NCBI RefSeq assembly: GCF_006334915.2
Contig: NZ_VDMA02000001.1
Span: forward strand, 558,001-622,000
Source of the DNA: Microbispora catharanthi
GTDB lineage: Bacteria; Actinomycetota; Actinomycetes; Streptosporangiales; Streptosporangiaceae
Direction of reading: 5' to 3'
DNA length: 64,000 nt
Part shown: positions 35,226 through 44,648 of the stretch, in pieces
Numbering within the stretch: position 1 is the first letter of the stretch
How the letters are laid out: each line of letters starts with the position of its first letter
Made by a program: the position numbers and the translations under genes
The notes under the pieces: generated by a model
Told to the model about the DNA's origin: nothing
The model's input: the letters and a program-made list of their open reading frames with translations, nothing else
Database searches by the model: none

Positions 35226-36115
35226 CCACCGACGAGCATGCCGAGCGGTTCACCGTACTGCGGCCACTGCTGTTCACGATCGTCTACGAGATCCTCGGCT
35301 CGGCAACCGAATCCGACGACGTCCTGCAGGACAGCTATCTGCGGTGGGCCCAGGTGGATCTCGCGACGGTGCGGGACACCAAGTCGTACCTGGCGCGGCT
35401 GGTGACCCGCCAGGCGCTCAACGCCCTGCGGGCCAGCACGCGCCGCCGCGAGGAGTACATCGGCTCCTGGCTGCCCGAGCCGCTGCTGCTCAGCGAGGAC
35501 GACGCGTCCGCCGATGTGGTGCTCGCCGAGTCGGTGTCGATGGCGATGCTGGTGCTGCTCGAAACGCTCACCCCCGATGAGCGTGCGGTGTTCGTGCTGC
35601 GCGAGGTGTTCGGGTTCGACTACGACGAAATCGCCGCAGCGGTGGGAAAGTCCGCGGTGACGGTGCGCCAGATGGCGCACCGCGCCCGCGGGCACGTCCA
35701 GGCGCGGCGTAAGCGATTCGACCCCGTCGACGCCGGGACGACCACGCGGATCACCGAGCAGTTCATGTCCGCGGCGACCACCGGCGACATGCAGGGGCTG
35801 CTCTCGCTGCTCGCGCCGGACGCCACCTGGACCGCCGACGGCGGCGGCAAGGTCACCGCGGTACGCCAGCCGGTGGTCGGCGCGCAGAAGGTGGCCGCGC
35901 TGGCCATGGAACTGTTCCGGGTGGGACGGGTGCCGGGCTTGCGGATCGAGATGGTCAACTGCAACAACGCGCCCGCGCTGGCCGCCTACGACGGCGATCA
36001 GCTGATGGCCGTCTGCCTGTTCGAGATCGACGATGAGAAGATCACCAACTTCTACGTCGTCCGCAACCCGGACAAACTCCTCGCCCTGACGACACCGCGT
36101 CAGATCGGCCGGTAG
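35222..36115 (+). CDS. ECF41-type sigma factor (SigJ-like), second copy
   Basis: 297 residues. Region 2 (TIVYEILGSATESDDVLQDS), region 4 (LTPDERAVFVLREVFGFDYD) and a C-terminal SnoaL-like domain (TWTADGGGKVTAVRQPVVG onwards) define ECF41. Order here is flavoprotein then sigma with a 4-bp overlap, the reverse of the 12-14 kb pair. A FAD monooxygenase follows after 6 bp, so the three genes form one operon. Confidence 0.92.
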   Translation: MTTDEHAERFTVLRPLLFTIVYEILGSATESDDVLQDSYLRWAQVDLATVRDTKSYLARLVTRQALNALRASTRRREEYIGSWLPEPLLLSEDDASADVVLAESVSMAMLVLLETLTPDERAVFVLREVFGFDYDEIAAAVGKSAVTVRQMAHRARGHVQARRKRFDPVDAGTTTRITEQFMSAATTGDMQGLLSLLAPDATWTADGGGKVTAVRQPVVGAQKVAALAMELFRVGRVPGLRIEMVNCNNAPALAAYDGDQLMAVCLFEIDDEKITNFYVVRNPDKLLALTTPRQIGR

Positions 36116-36121
36116 AGAAGG

Positions 36122-37708
36122 ATGATCGTGATCAATTCACAGGTAGTGATCGCTGGGGCGGGGCCGACCGGACTGATGCTCGCGTGCGAGCTGAGACTCG
36201 CCGGGATCGATGTGCTCGTGCTCGAGCGGCTCCCGGAGCCTCGAACGGTGGAATCGCGGGCCGGAGCCCTGCACATCCGCACGATGGAGACGCTCGACCA
36301 GCGGGGTCTGCTCGACGGGTTCCTCGAGCGCGGACAGCCGCGGCAGCACGTGCACTTCTCCGGACTCAGTCTCGACCTGTCCGATATGGCGACGCGATAT
36401 CCGTACGCCCTGTTCATCTTGCAGGCCGAGGTGCAACGGCAACTGGAGCAGCGCGCGGCGCAGCTGGGGGTACGGCTGCGCCGTGGCGCCGAGGTGACGG
36501 GGTTCACCCAGGACGAAACGGGTGTCACGGTGGAGTTCGCGGACGGGTCGCGCGTCCGGGCGGACTACCTCGTCGGCTGCGACGGGGGCCGCAGCACCGT
36601 GCGCGGGTTGGCCGGGATCGCCTTCCCCGGCACCCCGGCCACGATGACCGCGATGCTCGGCGACGTCGAGCTCGCCGAGCCGCCCGCGGCCGACATCTTC
36701 CAGGAGCGGCGCGAGCACGGCAGATTCTCGGTGCTGTCGTACGGTCCGGGCTGGTACCGGGTGCTGACCAACGAGTTCGATCACGTTGCCGGCCGGGACG
36801 AACCGGTGACCCTGGAGACACTGCGCAAGGCGATGCTCAAGATCGCCGGGACGGACTTCGGTATGCACTCACCGCGCTGGCTGTCCCGGCACGGCGACGC
36901 GGCACGCCAGGCCGACCGTTACCGCGTGGGCCGGGTTCTTCTGGCCGGTGACGCCGCGCACATCCACTTCCCGGCGGGCGGTCAGGGCCTGAACACCGGC
37001 GTGCAGGACGCGGTCAACCTCGGCTGGAAGCTCGCCGCCGTCGTCCGCGGCCAGGCCCCGGACCGGCTGCTCGACACCTACCACGCCGAACGCCACCCGG
37101 TCGCCGCCCGCGTCCTGCACAACACTCGCGCCCAGACCGCCCTTTGGCGGGTGGACGAGCACACCTCCGCGCTGCGCGAGGTGCTGGACGATCTCATCGG
37201 CATCGACGAGGTACGGTCGCGCCTGGCCGGCATGATCACGGCAACCGACCTCCAGTACCCGATGGAGGGGACCGACGACCTGCTCGGCCGCCGGATCCCG
37301 GATCTCGACCTCGACCGCGGCCGCGTCTACGAGCTCCTGCACCACGCCCATGCGGTTCTGCTGGATCTTGGCGGTCTGCCATCGCTCGACAGCGTCGTGA
37401 CCGGGTGGGCGGACCGAGTCGATCTCGTCCGCGCCCGCTCCATCGAGGGCTCCGACCTGGGCGCCGTTCTCATCCGCCCCGATGGACACGTCGCCTGGAT
37501 CACCCGCGCCGGCGAGCGGCCGGACTACGACGCTCTCCAGGCTGCCCTCACCACGTGGCTCGGCCCGCCGGCGTTCGCCGGGGTGCCTTCTGCCATGGTC
37601 GAGCGCGGCGGCGATGCGCGCCTCGGCGAGGGAGGAAGGATCGACAGAAGGATGGCATGTCTCCAAGGGCATCCCCAAGCTCAGCACATGCGCCTTTCGA
37701 GTGATTAG
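36122..37708 (+). CDS. FAD-dependent aromatic-type monooxygenase
   Basis: 528 residues. FAD motif VIAGAGPTGLMLACEL, the DG motif [14 protein letters not shown] and the GD motif [19 protein letters not shown] place it with class A flavoprotein hydroxylases (MhpA/RdmE-like), which hydroxylate aromatic or polyketide substrates with NAD(P)H and oxygen. The last ~30 residues (GRIDRRMACLQGHPQ...) do not look like the family, suggesting the original C-terminus was replaced at a recombination junction. It shares a long central stretch with the monooxygenase at 61641. Confidence 0.88.
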   Translation: MIVINSQVVIAGAGPTGLMLACELRLAGIDVLVLERLPEPRTVESRAGALHIRTMETLDQRGLLDGFLERGQPRQHVHFSGLSLDLSDMATRYPYALFILQAEVQRQLEQRAAQLGVRLRRGAEVTGFTQDETGVTVEFADGSRVRADYLVGCDGGRSTVRGLAGIAFPGTPATMTAMLGDVELAEPPAADIFQERREHGRFSVLSYGPGWYRVLTNEFDHVAGRDEPVTLETLRKAMLKIAGTDFGMHSPRWLSRHGDAARQADRYRVGRVLLAGDAAHIHFPAGGQGLNTGVQDAVNLGWKLAAVVRGQAPDRLLDTYHAERHPVAARVLHNTRAQTALWRVDEHTSALREVLDDLIGIDEVRSRLAGMITATDLQYPMEGTDDLLGRRIPDLDLDRGRVYELLHHAHAVLLDLGGLPSLDSVVTGWADRVDLVRARSIEGSDLGAVLIRPDGHVAWITRAGERPDYDALQAALTTWLGPPAFAGVPSAMVERGGDARLGEGGRIDRRMACLQGHPQAQHMRLSSD

Positions 37709-37857
37709 CGCCAGTAATGGCGTGGTGCTTGACCTGGCGTTGTCCCGACGGTGATCACGCAGCACGCCTAGAGAGCGATAGAAGAGAGAGGTCCTTGTGA
37801 TCACCACAATGAACGGAATTCGTCGGGCCGCACGGACCCGACCTGTTGACGTGCATC

Positions 37858-38455
37858 GAAGGAGGCACTCGACCAGCGTGTCAGTGATCTCGCGTTCCCG
37901 CTCGTGGATGAGCGCGGCCAGCAGCAGAACCGTGAGTTCACGCGGGTGCGTGCGCATGTGCGAGGGCGCCTCCACTGCGGCGCGAGTCCTCCAGGCCGCC
38001 AACACCTTGGGCGGCACGTCGGCGAACAATCCAAGGGAGAGCTCGATCGAGCGGACCGCGGTGAGCTCGCGAATCTCGGTCATCATCGACTCCAGGCTCA
38101 CGTTGCCCGGCGCCGACTTGATGAAGGCCAGCAAGGCGAAGTCGTCGTCATCGTCGGCCGACGACTGGTCGTCGTCACCCGACTCCTCCCTCACAGCGTT
38201 GCGCTCCTTGTCAAAGTCGACCAGGCCGCAGATGCGTTGAGTGGTTTCGCCGTTCAACCGGGAGGAGATCCGCAGGGACCATGTGACTTCCGCGTTGTGC
38301 AGCGCCGAGGCGACGATCCGGGAGGTCCGCCCGGCCGTGGGCGGCTCGATCCTCTCCTCCCGTAGATGCTTCAGTAGCTCTTCCCGCACCCGCTCGGGAC
38401 GTCGCTCGGCGTGCGCGACGTTCTCGGCCAGCCACCCCGTCTCGTCGATGTGCAT
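37858..38455 (-). pseudogene. tnpA: Tn3-family transposase fragment (DUF4158 region)
   Basis: Minus-strand frame with TGWLAENVAHAERRPERVRE, then ERIEPPTAGRTSRIVASALH, SAPGNVSLESMMTEI and GLFADVPPKVLAAW, all diagnostic of the N-terminal region of actinobacterial Tn3-type TnpA. The first ~120 residues and everything after EITDTLVECLL are missing. Homology stops at the monooxygenase side on the left and at the IS701 fragment on the right. About 200 of roughly 1000 residues remain. Confidence 0.8.
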
Positions 38456-38504
38456 GGGGGGTGCGTATGCCCGCCCAGCATCGGCCAGGCAAGTCACGAC
38501 AAGA

Positions 38505-38965
38505 TCAACGCCGTTTGGGGCTCATGACACGGTTCTTACCGGCACCCCTACTACCGTTGCTGGTCGCCGGCTGCGGTGCCTTTGGCCACGCTGGTGCGGG
38601 TCGCCGGGTCGCCGGGTCGCCGGGTCGAGATGGCGGGTGGAGGAGACCTTCCAGTCCGGAAAGGCCTGGCCGGACTGGACGAGCACCAGGTCCGCCGTTT
38701 CACCTCGTGGTCTCGCTGGGTCACCCTGATCATGCTCGCCCACGCCTTTCTCGCCGTCGTCCCCGCTGACGAACACGCCCGCCATTCCGCCCCGGACGGG
38801 CTGATCCCGCTCACCTGCAACGAGATCCAGCGACTATTCACCACGCTCGTCGTTCGGCCCGTGCACGGTGCAGCCCACCGGCTCGGCTGGTCCGACTGGC
38901 GACGCCGCCATCAGGCCCGAGCCCAGGCCAGCCATTACCGCCGACAAGCCGCGAATCAGACCTGA
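38505..38965 (+). pseudogene. IS701-family transposase, C-terminal part, broken
   Basis: Frames in succession give YYRCWSPAAVPLATLVRVAG, RRVAGSRWRVEETFQSGK, and GLAGLDEHQVRRFTSWSRW through to HQARAQASHYRRQAANQT and a stop beside the right terminal repeat. The octamer TCGCCGGG is repeated three times in tandem near 38606-38629, and the two extra units shift the frame. A further one-base loss follows at the GKG position. With the left part at 32975 it makes up most of one IS701 transposase. Confidence 0.8.
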
Positions 38966-38993
38966 AGATCACGATCTACGGCTGGAGTACTAG
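38965..38993 (-). repeat. right IS701-type terminal inverted repeat
   Basis: Inverted copy (28 of 29 identical) of 32301-32329; the outer four bases are again CTAG. Confidence 0.75.
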
Positions 38994-39021
38994 GCACTGG
39001 TATCGCTGAGGTAGAGCTCTG

Positions 39022-40248
39022 TCACATCAGTAGGCGTGGGCCGGCGAGAGTGTCCGGCGGCAGGACGACTCCGGTCGGCAGCGTGACGGTGACGGTCAAT
39101 CCGCCCTCGGCGTTCGGAGCCGCCGTGACCGCGCCGTCATGCGCGCGCACGATGGAACGGACGATGGCGAGGCCCAGACCCGTCGATCTGGAGCCCGCGG
39201 CGCGGCCGGACGACAGCCGTTGGAACGGCTCGAACAACCGGTCCACTTCCGTCGGGGGGATCGCCTCACCGCTGTTGCGGACGCTGACGCGGGCGTAGCC
39301 GTCGCCGCCGCCGGTCGTCACGTCGACCCAGCCGCCCTGGCGATTGTGCCGGATCGCATTGTCCACCAGGTTGCGTACCAGGCGATCGAGCAGGACCGGG
39401 TCGCCGACGACCGGGGCGGAGCGAAGGTCGGTGGTCATCGACAGGCCGCCGGTCGTGGCTTCTTCGTCCGCCTCGCTCAGCGCACGGGCTGTTGCGACGG
39501 CCAGATCGTGCGCCTCGTGCGCGATGACGCCGCTGTCACTGCGGGCCAGTGCCAGCAGGCCGTCCACCAGGCGTTCTGCGCGGCCGGTCGCGGTGAGCAC
39601 GCGCCGGCCCATGGCCTCCCACTGGGCGATGTCGCTCTCCCGCTTGGCCAGCAGCACCTCGGCGCCGGTACGGACGATCGCGAGGGGCGTACGCAGCTCG
39701 TGCGAGGCGTCGGCGACGAACCTTCGCTGGCTGTTGAAGGAGGTCTCCAGCCGGGCCACCATCTCGTCGAAGGTGTCGGCCAGCTCCTTGAGCTCGTCCC
39801 GTGGCCGGGTGAGCGCGACACGCTCGTGCAGCCGGTCCTGGGAGATCCGCCGGGCGGCGGCGGTGAGTGTTCGCAGCGGCCGCAGCATGCGGCCTGCGAC
39901 GACCCAGCAGATACCGAGTCCGAGCATGCCGGTGATCGCCAGCCCGATCGCCGAGGTTCTGGCGGTGCTCAGCAGCGTGTTGGCGCGCAACTGGGGGATC
40001 ACGGCCTGCTCCATCCGGATGTACTGCTGCTTCTGTATGTCCGGCGACAACGGCGGCTCTCGTCTCGGCTCAGCGCCGGCAGCCGCTTCCATCTTGGCCC
40101 GGATCTGGCCGCTCATGTCGGTGTAGAGGCTCTGGTACAGCAGCGCGTAGTTGAGTGCGAGGAGCGCCGCGCAGGTGGTCACGAGCACGACCGTGTACAC
40201 AAGGGTCAGCCGCAGCCGGATGGACGGGTGCTTCCCACGTGGCCTCAC
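39022..40248 (-). CDS. membrane sensor histidine kinase
   Basis: 408 residues from GTG 40248, which overlaps the response-regulator stop (GTGA). Two membrane helices (about residues 13-36 and 128-150) flank an extracytoplasmic sensor loop. A HAMP domain, HisKA with ADASHELRTPLAIVRT, N box LVRNLVDNAIRHNRQG and G2 STGLGLAIVRSI follow. OmpR-partner type kinase. The pair is divergent from a lipoprotein/adaptor/ABC/FtsX operon, suggesting it senses the exported compound or envelope stress and controls that operon. Confidence 0.92.
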   Translation of the reverse strand: MRPRGKHPSIRLRLTLVYTVVLVTTCAALLALNYALLYQSLYTDMSGQIRAKMEAAAGAEPRREPPLSPDIQKQQYIRMEQAVIPQLRANTLLSTARTSAIGLAITGMLGLGICWVVAGRMLRPLRTLTAAARRISQDRLHERVALTRPRDELKELADTFDEMVARLETSFNSQRRFVADASHELRTPLAIVRTGAEVLLAKRESDIAQWEAMGRRVLTATGRAERLVDGLLALARSDSGVIAHEAHDLAVATARALSEADEEATTGGLSMTTDLRSAPVVGDPVLLDRLVRNLVDNAIRHNRQGGWVDVTTGGGDGYARVSVRNSGEAIPPTEVDRLFEPFQRLSSGRAAGSRSTGLGLAIVRSIVRAHDGAVTAAPNAEGGLTVTVTLPTGVVLPPDTLAGPRLLM

Positions 40249-40895
40249 AGCCGGTACCCCGCGCCGACGACGGTCTCGATCAGCGGCGGGTCGCCCAGCT
40301 TGCGGCGCATTCTGGCGATGGTGACCCGGACGGTGGCGGTGAACGGGTCCGCGTGCTCGTCCCATGCCCGTTCCAGCAGGTCCTCGGCGCTGACGACGGC
40401 GCCGTCGGCGCCCATCAGGATCTCCAGCACGGCCATTTCCTTCGTGGTCAGCGGGATGACGCGGCCGTCGCGGGTGACGACCCGCCGCGCGGTGTCGAAC
40501 GTCAGCCCGGCGCGCCGCAGAACGCGAGGGGCGTTGTTGGCCCGCCGGGCCAGCGCGCGGATCCGCAACACCAGCTCGTCGAAGACGAATGGCTTGGGCA
40601 GGTAGTCGTCGGCGCCGAGGGTCAGGCCGGCGACCCGGTCCGCCGCCTCACCCGCCGCGGTGAGCATGAGAATCCGGGCATCGCCGCCGCCCGCGGCCAG
40701 CGCGGTGCACACCTGGTCGCCATGGACGAGCGGCAGGTCGCGGTCGAGCACGACCACGTCGTAGCGGTTCGCCCCGGCCTTGTGCAGGCCGTCGAGCCCG
40801 TCGGCCGCGAGGTCCACCGCCATGCCCTGGTCCCGTAGCCCGTCGGCGACCTGTTCGGCGAGCAGCACCTCGTCCTCGATGAGCAGCACCCGCAC
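40245..40895 (-). CDS. OmpR/PhoB-family response regulator
   Basis: 216 residues from GTG 40895, preceded by AAGGAGG. Receiver domain with acidic pocket (LLIEDE), phospho-acceptor in VVVLDRDLPLVHGDQV and the conserved lysine in LPKPF; C-terminal winged helix ending VRVTIARMRRKLGDPPLIET. First gene of the two-component operon. Confidence 0.93.
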   Translation of the reverse strand: MRVLLIEDEVLLAEQVADGLRDQGMAVDLAADGLDGLHKAGANRYDVVVLDRDLPLVHGDQVCTALAAGGGDARILMLTAAGEAADRVAGLTLGADDYLPKPFVFDELVLRIRALARRANNAPRVLRRAGLTFDTARRVVTRDGRVIPLTTKEMAVLEILMGADGAVVSAEDLLERAWDEHADPFTATVRVTIARMRRKLGDPPLIETVVGAGYRL

Positions 40896-41016
40896 CGCGA
40901 ACCTCCTTAGCCGGCAGTCTCGGTGATCGGGCATTACACCGGTGTTACACGGACGGTAACAGTGCCGATGCGGGCGTCCTGCTCCACTGGGCTGACCGAA
41001 CCAGAGGAGATCGCCG

Positions 41017-41547
41017 ATGAGAACCGGATTCCTGGTCGTCTGCCTGCCACCGCTCTTGCTGGTCACGGCGGCCGCCTGCACCAATGCGGCCGACGGCAAG
41101 GGCGTGGCCTCGGTGGACGGCTCCACCAGGCCGAGCGCTTCGCAGAGCCTCAGCCGGATGGACCAGTTCCTCAGGTACTCGCAGTGCATGCGGAAAGAAG
41201 GCGTGCCGATGACCGACCCGGAGGTCGAAGGAGACAACGTCAGAGCAGGAACGTACGACAAGGATTCCGTCGACATGCGCAAAGTGGCCGCGGCGGAAGA
41301 GGCGTGCAAGCAGTACCGCCCACCCAGGGAGACCGGCCCCGGGATGGCGCTGAAGGACGAGTTGGCGCGCCGGTTCGCGCGGTGTATGCGGGAGCAGGGA
41401 GTGGAGAAGTTCCCCGACCCGAACCCGGATGGCCCTACCCAGACCGGCCCGGAGGTCGGGCAGGACCCGCAGTACCGCGAGGCGAGGAAGACCTGCGACG
41501 CGCAGATCGATGCGGCGTCGGCGTCGTTGCGGCCGAGCCCGTCGTGA
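41017..41547 (+). CDS. small secreted lipoprotein of an efflux operon
   Basis: 176 residues with AGAGGAGA upstream. The signal sequence ends in a lipobox (LLVTAAAC), giving a lipid-anchored exported protein. Two similar segments, [13 protein letters not shown] and [19 protein letters not shown], form an internal repeat with paired cysteines. Proteins of this type recur in actinomycete operons with an RND-like adaptor, MacB-type ATPase and FtsX permease, as here; the stop overlaps the adaptor start (GTGA). Function unknown, probably periplasmic sensing or binding. Confidence 0.8.
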   Translation: MRTGFLVVCLPPLLLVTAAACTNAADGKGVASVDGSTRPSASQSLSRMDQFLRYSQCMRKEGVPMTDPEVEGDNVRAGTYDKDSVDMRKVAAAEEACKQYRPPRETGPGMALKDELARRFARCMREQGVEKFPDPNPDGPTQTGPEVGQDPQYREARKTCDAQIDAASASLRPSPS

Positions 41548-42652
41548 GCGCTCCCTTGGCCGACAGGGTGGCGGAGGACCGGCCCCCCGTTCGCCGGCGG
41601 CGGCGCGGGCGGGCCGTCGCGGCAGCCGGTGCGGTCGTGCTCGCGGCGGGAACGGCGGCCGCGGCCGCGATCGGGTTCGGCGGGGGCGGCACGGATACGC
41701 CTGCCGTGTCGAACCTGCCGCCGGCCACCGCTCAAGTGACCCGGCAGACGATGCTGGACACGGAAGAGGTGTCCGGCGATCTGGGCTACGGCGCCACGAC
41801 CACGCTGGCCGGCCGGATCCAGGGTGTCATCACCAAGGTGCCGCTGCCCGGCGCCGTCGTCCGCCGGGGCCGAACGATCTACCGGGTGGACGACAAGCCA
41901 GTCGTGCTGATGTACGGCACCGTCGCCGCGTATCGGACGCTCGGCCCAGGCGACAAGGGCGCGGACGTACGGCAGCTCGAACGCAACCTGAAGGCGCTCG
42001 GCTACGCCGGGTTCCCGGTGGACGACACGTACACGTGGCTCACCGCTACCGCGGTGAGGCAGTGGCAGCGGCACATGGGCCTGCCGCAGACCGGCCAGGT
42101 CGAGCAGGGACGGGTGGTTTTCGCTCCGGGGAGGATCCGGATCGACACGGTCACGGCCGGGGCGAACCGGTCCACCGGCGGCGGGCAGGAGGTGCTGCGA
42201 TACACCGGGACCAGCCGTCAGGTGACCGCCAGGCTCGAGGTATCCAGGCAACGGCTGGCCCGGAAGGGGGTCAAGGTGCAGGTCCGGATGCCCAACGGGA
42301 AGAAGGTCACCGGTCGGGTGGCAGGGATCCATACGGTGGTCGAGCAGCCGGCCGACCCGGGCGGCCAGGCGGAGACCCTGATCGAGGCCGTCATCCCGCT
42401 GGGCGGCTCCAGGGCGGCCGCGGGGATCGAGGCCGCCGTGGTCACCGTGATCTTCCGCGCGGCCGAGCGCAAGGACGTGCTCACCGTGCCCGTCGCGGCG
42501 CTGGTGGCGCTGGCCGAGGGCGGGTACGGCGTCGAGGTCGTCGAGGGATCCACCACCCGCTACGTCAGGGTGACGACAGGCCTGTTCGCGAACGGCCGGG
42601 TCGAGATCACCGGCGACGGGCTGAAGGAGGGTACGACTGTGGGGATGCCGCG

Positions 42653-42656
<4 letters not shown>
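41544..42656 (+). CDS. membrane-fusion/adaptor protein with peptidoglycan-binding domain
   Basis: 370 residues from GTG 41544. One N-terminal membrane helix after a basic stretch, then a beta-barrel/lipoyl-like region, with an inserted PG_binding_1 domain ([18 protein letters not shown]...[14 protein letters not shown], about residues 140-185), then HlyD-like C-terminal domains. Adaptors of this sort link an ABC permease to the cell wall in Gram-positive MacB-like systems. GTGA overlaps at both ends show translational coupling. Confidence 0.88.
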
Positions 42657-43344
<688 letters not shown>

Positions 43345-43348
<4 letters not shown>

Positions 43349-44562
43349 CCGCGCAGGAGACCCGGCGCCGGCTCACGCCCGCCCGGATGGCTCCGCGTGA
43401 CGTGGCCCGGGTGGGGGCGGCCGGGCTGCGCACCCGGCCCGCTCGGGCGCTGCTGTCCGCGCTGGGCGTCGCGATCGGCATCGCCGCGATGGTGGCGGTG
43501 GTGGGCATCTCGTCCTCCTCCCGCGAACAACTCGACCGTCAGCTCGCCGCGCTCGGCACGAACCTGCTCACGGTCTCCCCCGGGCAGACCGTGGAAGGCG
43601 GGGACGCGAAGCTGCCCGCCGAGGCCGAGGCGATGATCTCGCGAATCGGCCCCGTCACCGCCGTCTCGGCGACCGGGGCGATCCGCAACGCCAGGGTGTA
43701 TCGCTCGGACAGGATCCCCAAGGTGGAGACCAACGGGCTGGCCGTGATGGCCGCCCGGACGAGCCTTCCGCGGACCGTCGGCGCGGCCCTGCGCGCGGGC
43801 GCCTGGCTGAACGGCGCCACCGGCCGGTATCCGGCCGCGGTGCTCGGCGTGTCGGCGGCGGAGCGGCTCGGCATCGGCCGGCCCAGCCCTGATGTGACGA
43901 TCCTGGTCGGCGGCGAACGGTTCACCGTGATCGGCGTGCTCGACGAGGTCGCGCTCGCGCCCGAGCTCGACACGGCCGTCCTGATCGGCTGGAACGTCGC
44001 GGCGGACCTGTTCCGCTTCGACGGGCGTGCGACGACCGTCTACACCAGATCGCGGGACAGCCAGGTCGAGGCGGTTCACGCCGTGCTCGCCGCCACCGCC
44101 GACCCGGAGTCACCGGGTGACGTCGCGGTGTCCCGTCCCTCGGACGCGCTGGCCGCGCGGCAGGCGGCCGACACCGCCCTGAAAGGGCTGTTGCTGGGCC
44201 TGGGCGCGGTGGCGCTGCTGGTGGGCGGTATCGGGGTGGCCAACACGATGGTGATCTCGGTGCTGGAGCGCCGGGCCGAGATCGGTCTGCGCCGCTCGCT
44301 CGGCGCGACCCGGGGGCAGATCCGGGTGCAGTTCCTGGCTGAGTCGCTGCTGCTGTCGGTGCTCGGCGGAGTCGGCGGGGTGCTGCTGGGCATCACGGTC
44401 ACCGCGGCGTACACCGCCCACCAGAGCTGGCCGACAGTCGTGCCGGTCTGGGCGACAGCGGGGGCGCTCGCCGCCACCACGCTCATCGGCGGCGTCGCCG
44501 GGCTGTACCCCGCGATCCGCGCGGCCCGGCTGTCCCCGACCGAAGCACTGGCCACCCCCTGA
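43345..44562 (+). CDS. MacB-like FtsX permease
   Basis: 405 residues. N-terminal helix ([20 protein letters not shown]), a MacB periplasmic-core domain, and three C-terminal helices with the FtsX signature [20 protein letters not shown] and [21 protein letters not shown] 43345 overlaps the ATPase stop; GTG 43342 is one codon earlier. Completes a four-gene export system next to a divergent two-component system. Confidence 0.93.
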
Positions 44563-44648
44563 CCGGGGAATTCGACGATCTCTCTGGCGCACGCACAGGT
44601 GGCTCCCCGCCGATGAGGCGACGGCCCCGTCCGGTGAGACATGTCGGC

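Noticed and set aside
36869-37800. Continuation of the Tn3 TnpA fragment into a large protein
   Set aside because: Beyond about 37858 the frame is antisense to the monooxygenase and loses all TnpA similarity.
39139-40605. 488-codon plus-strand frame
   Set aside because: Antisense to the histidine kinase and response regulator genes; no domain.
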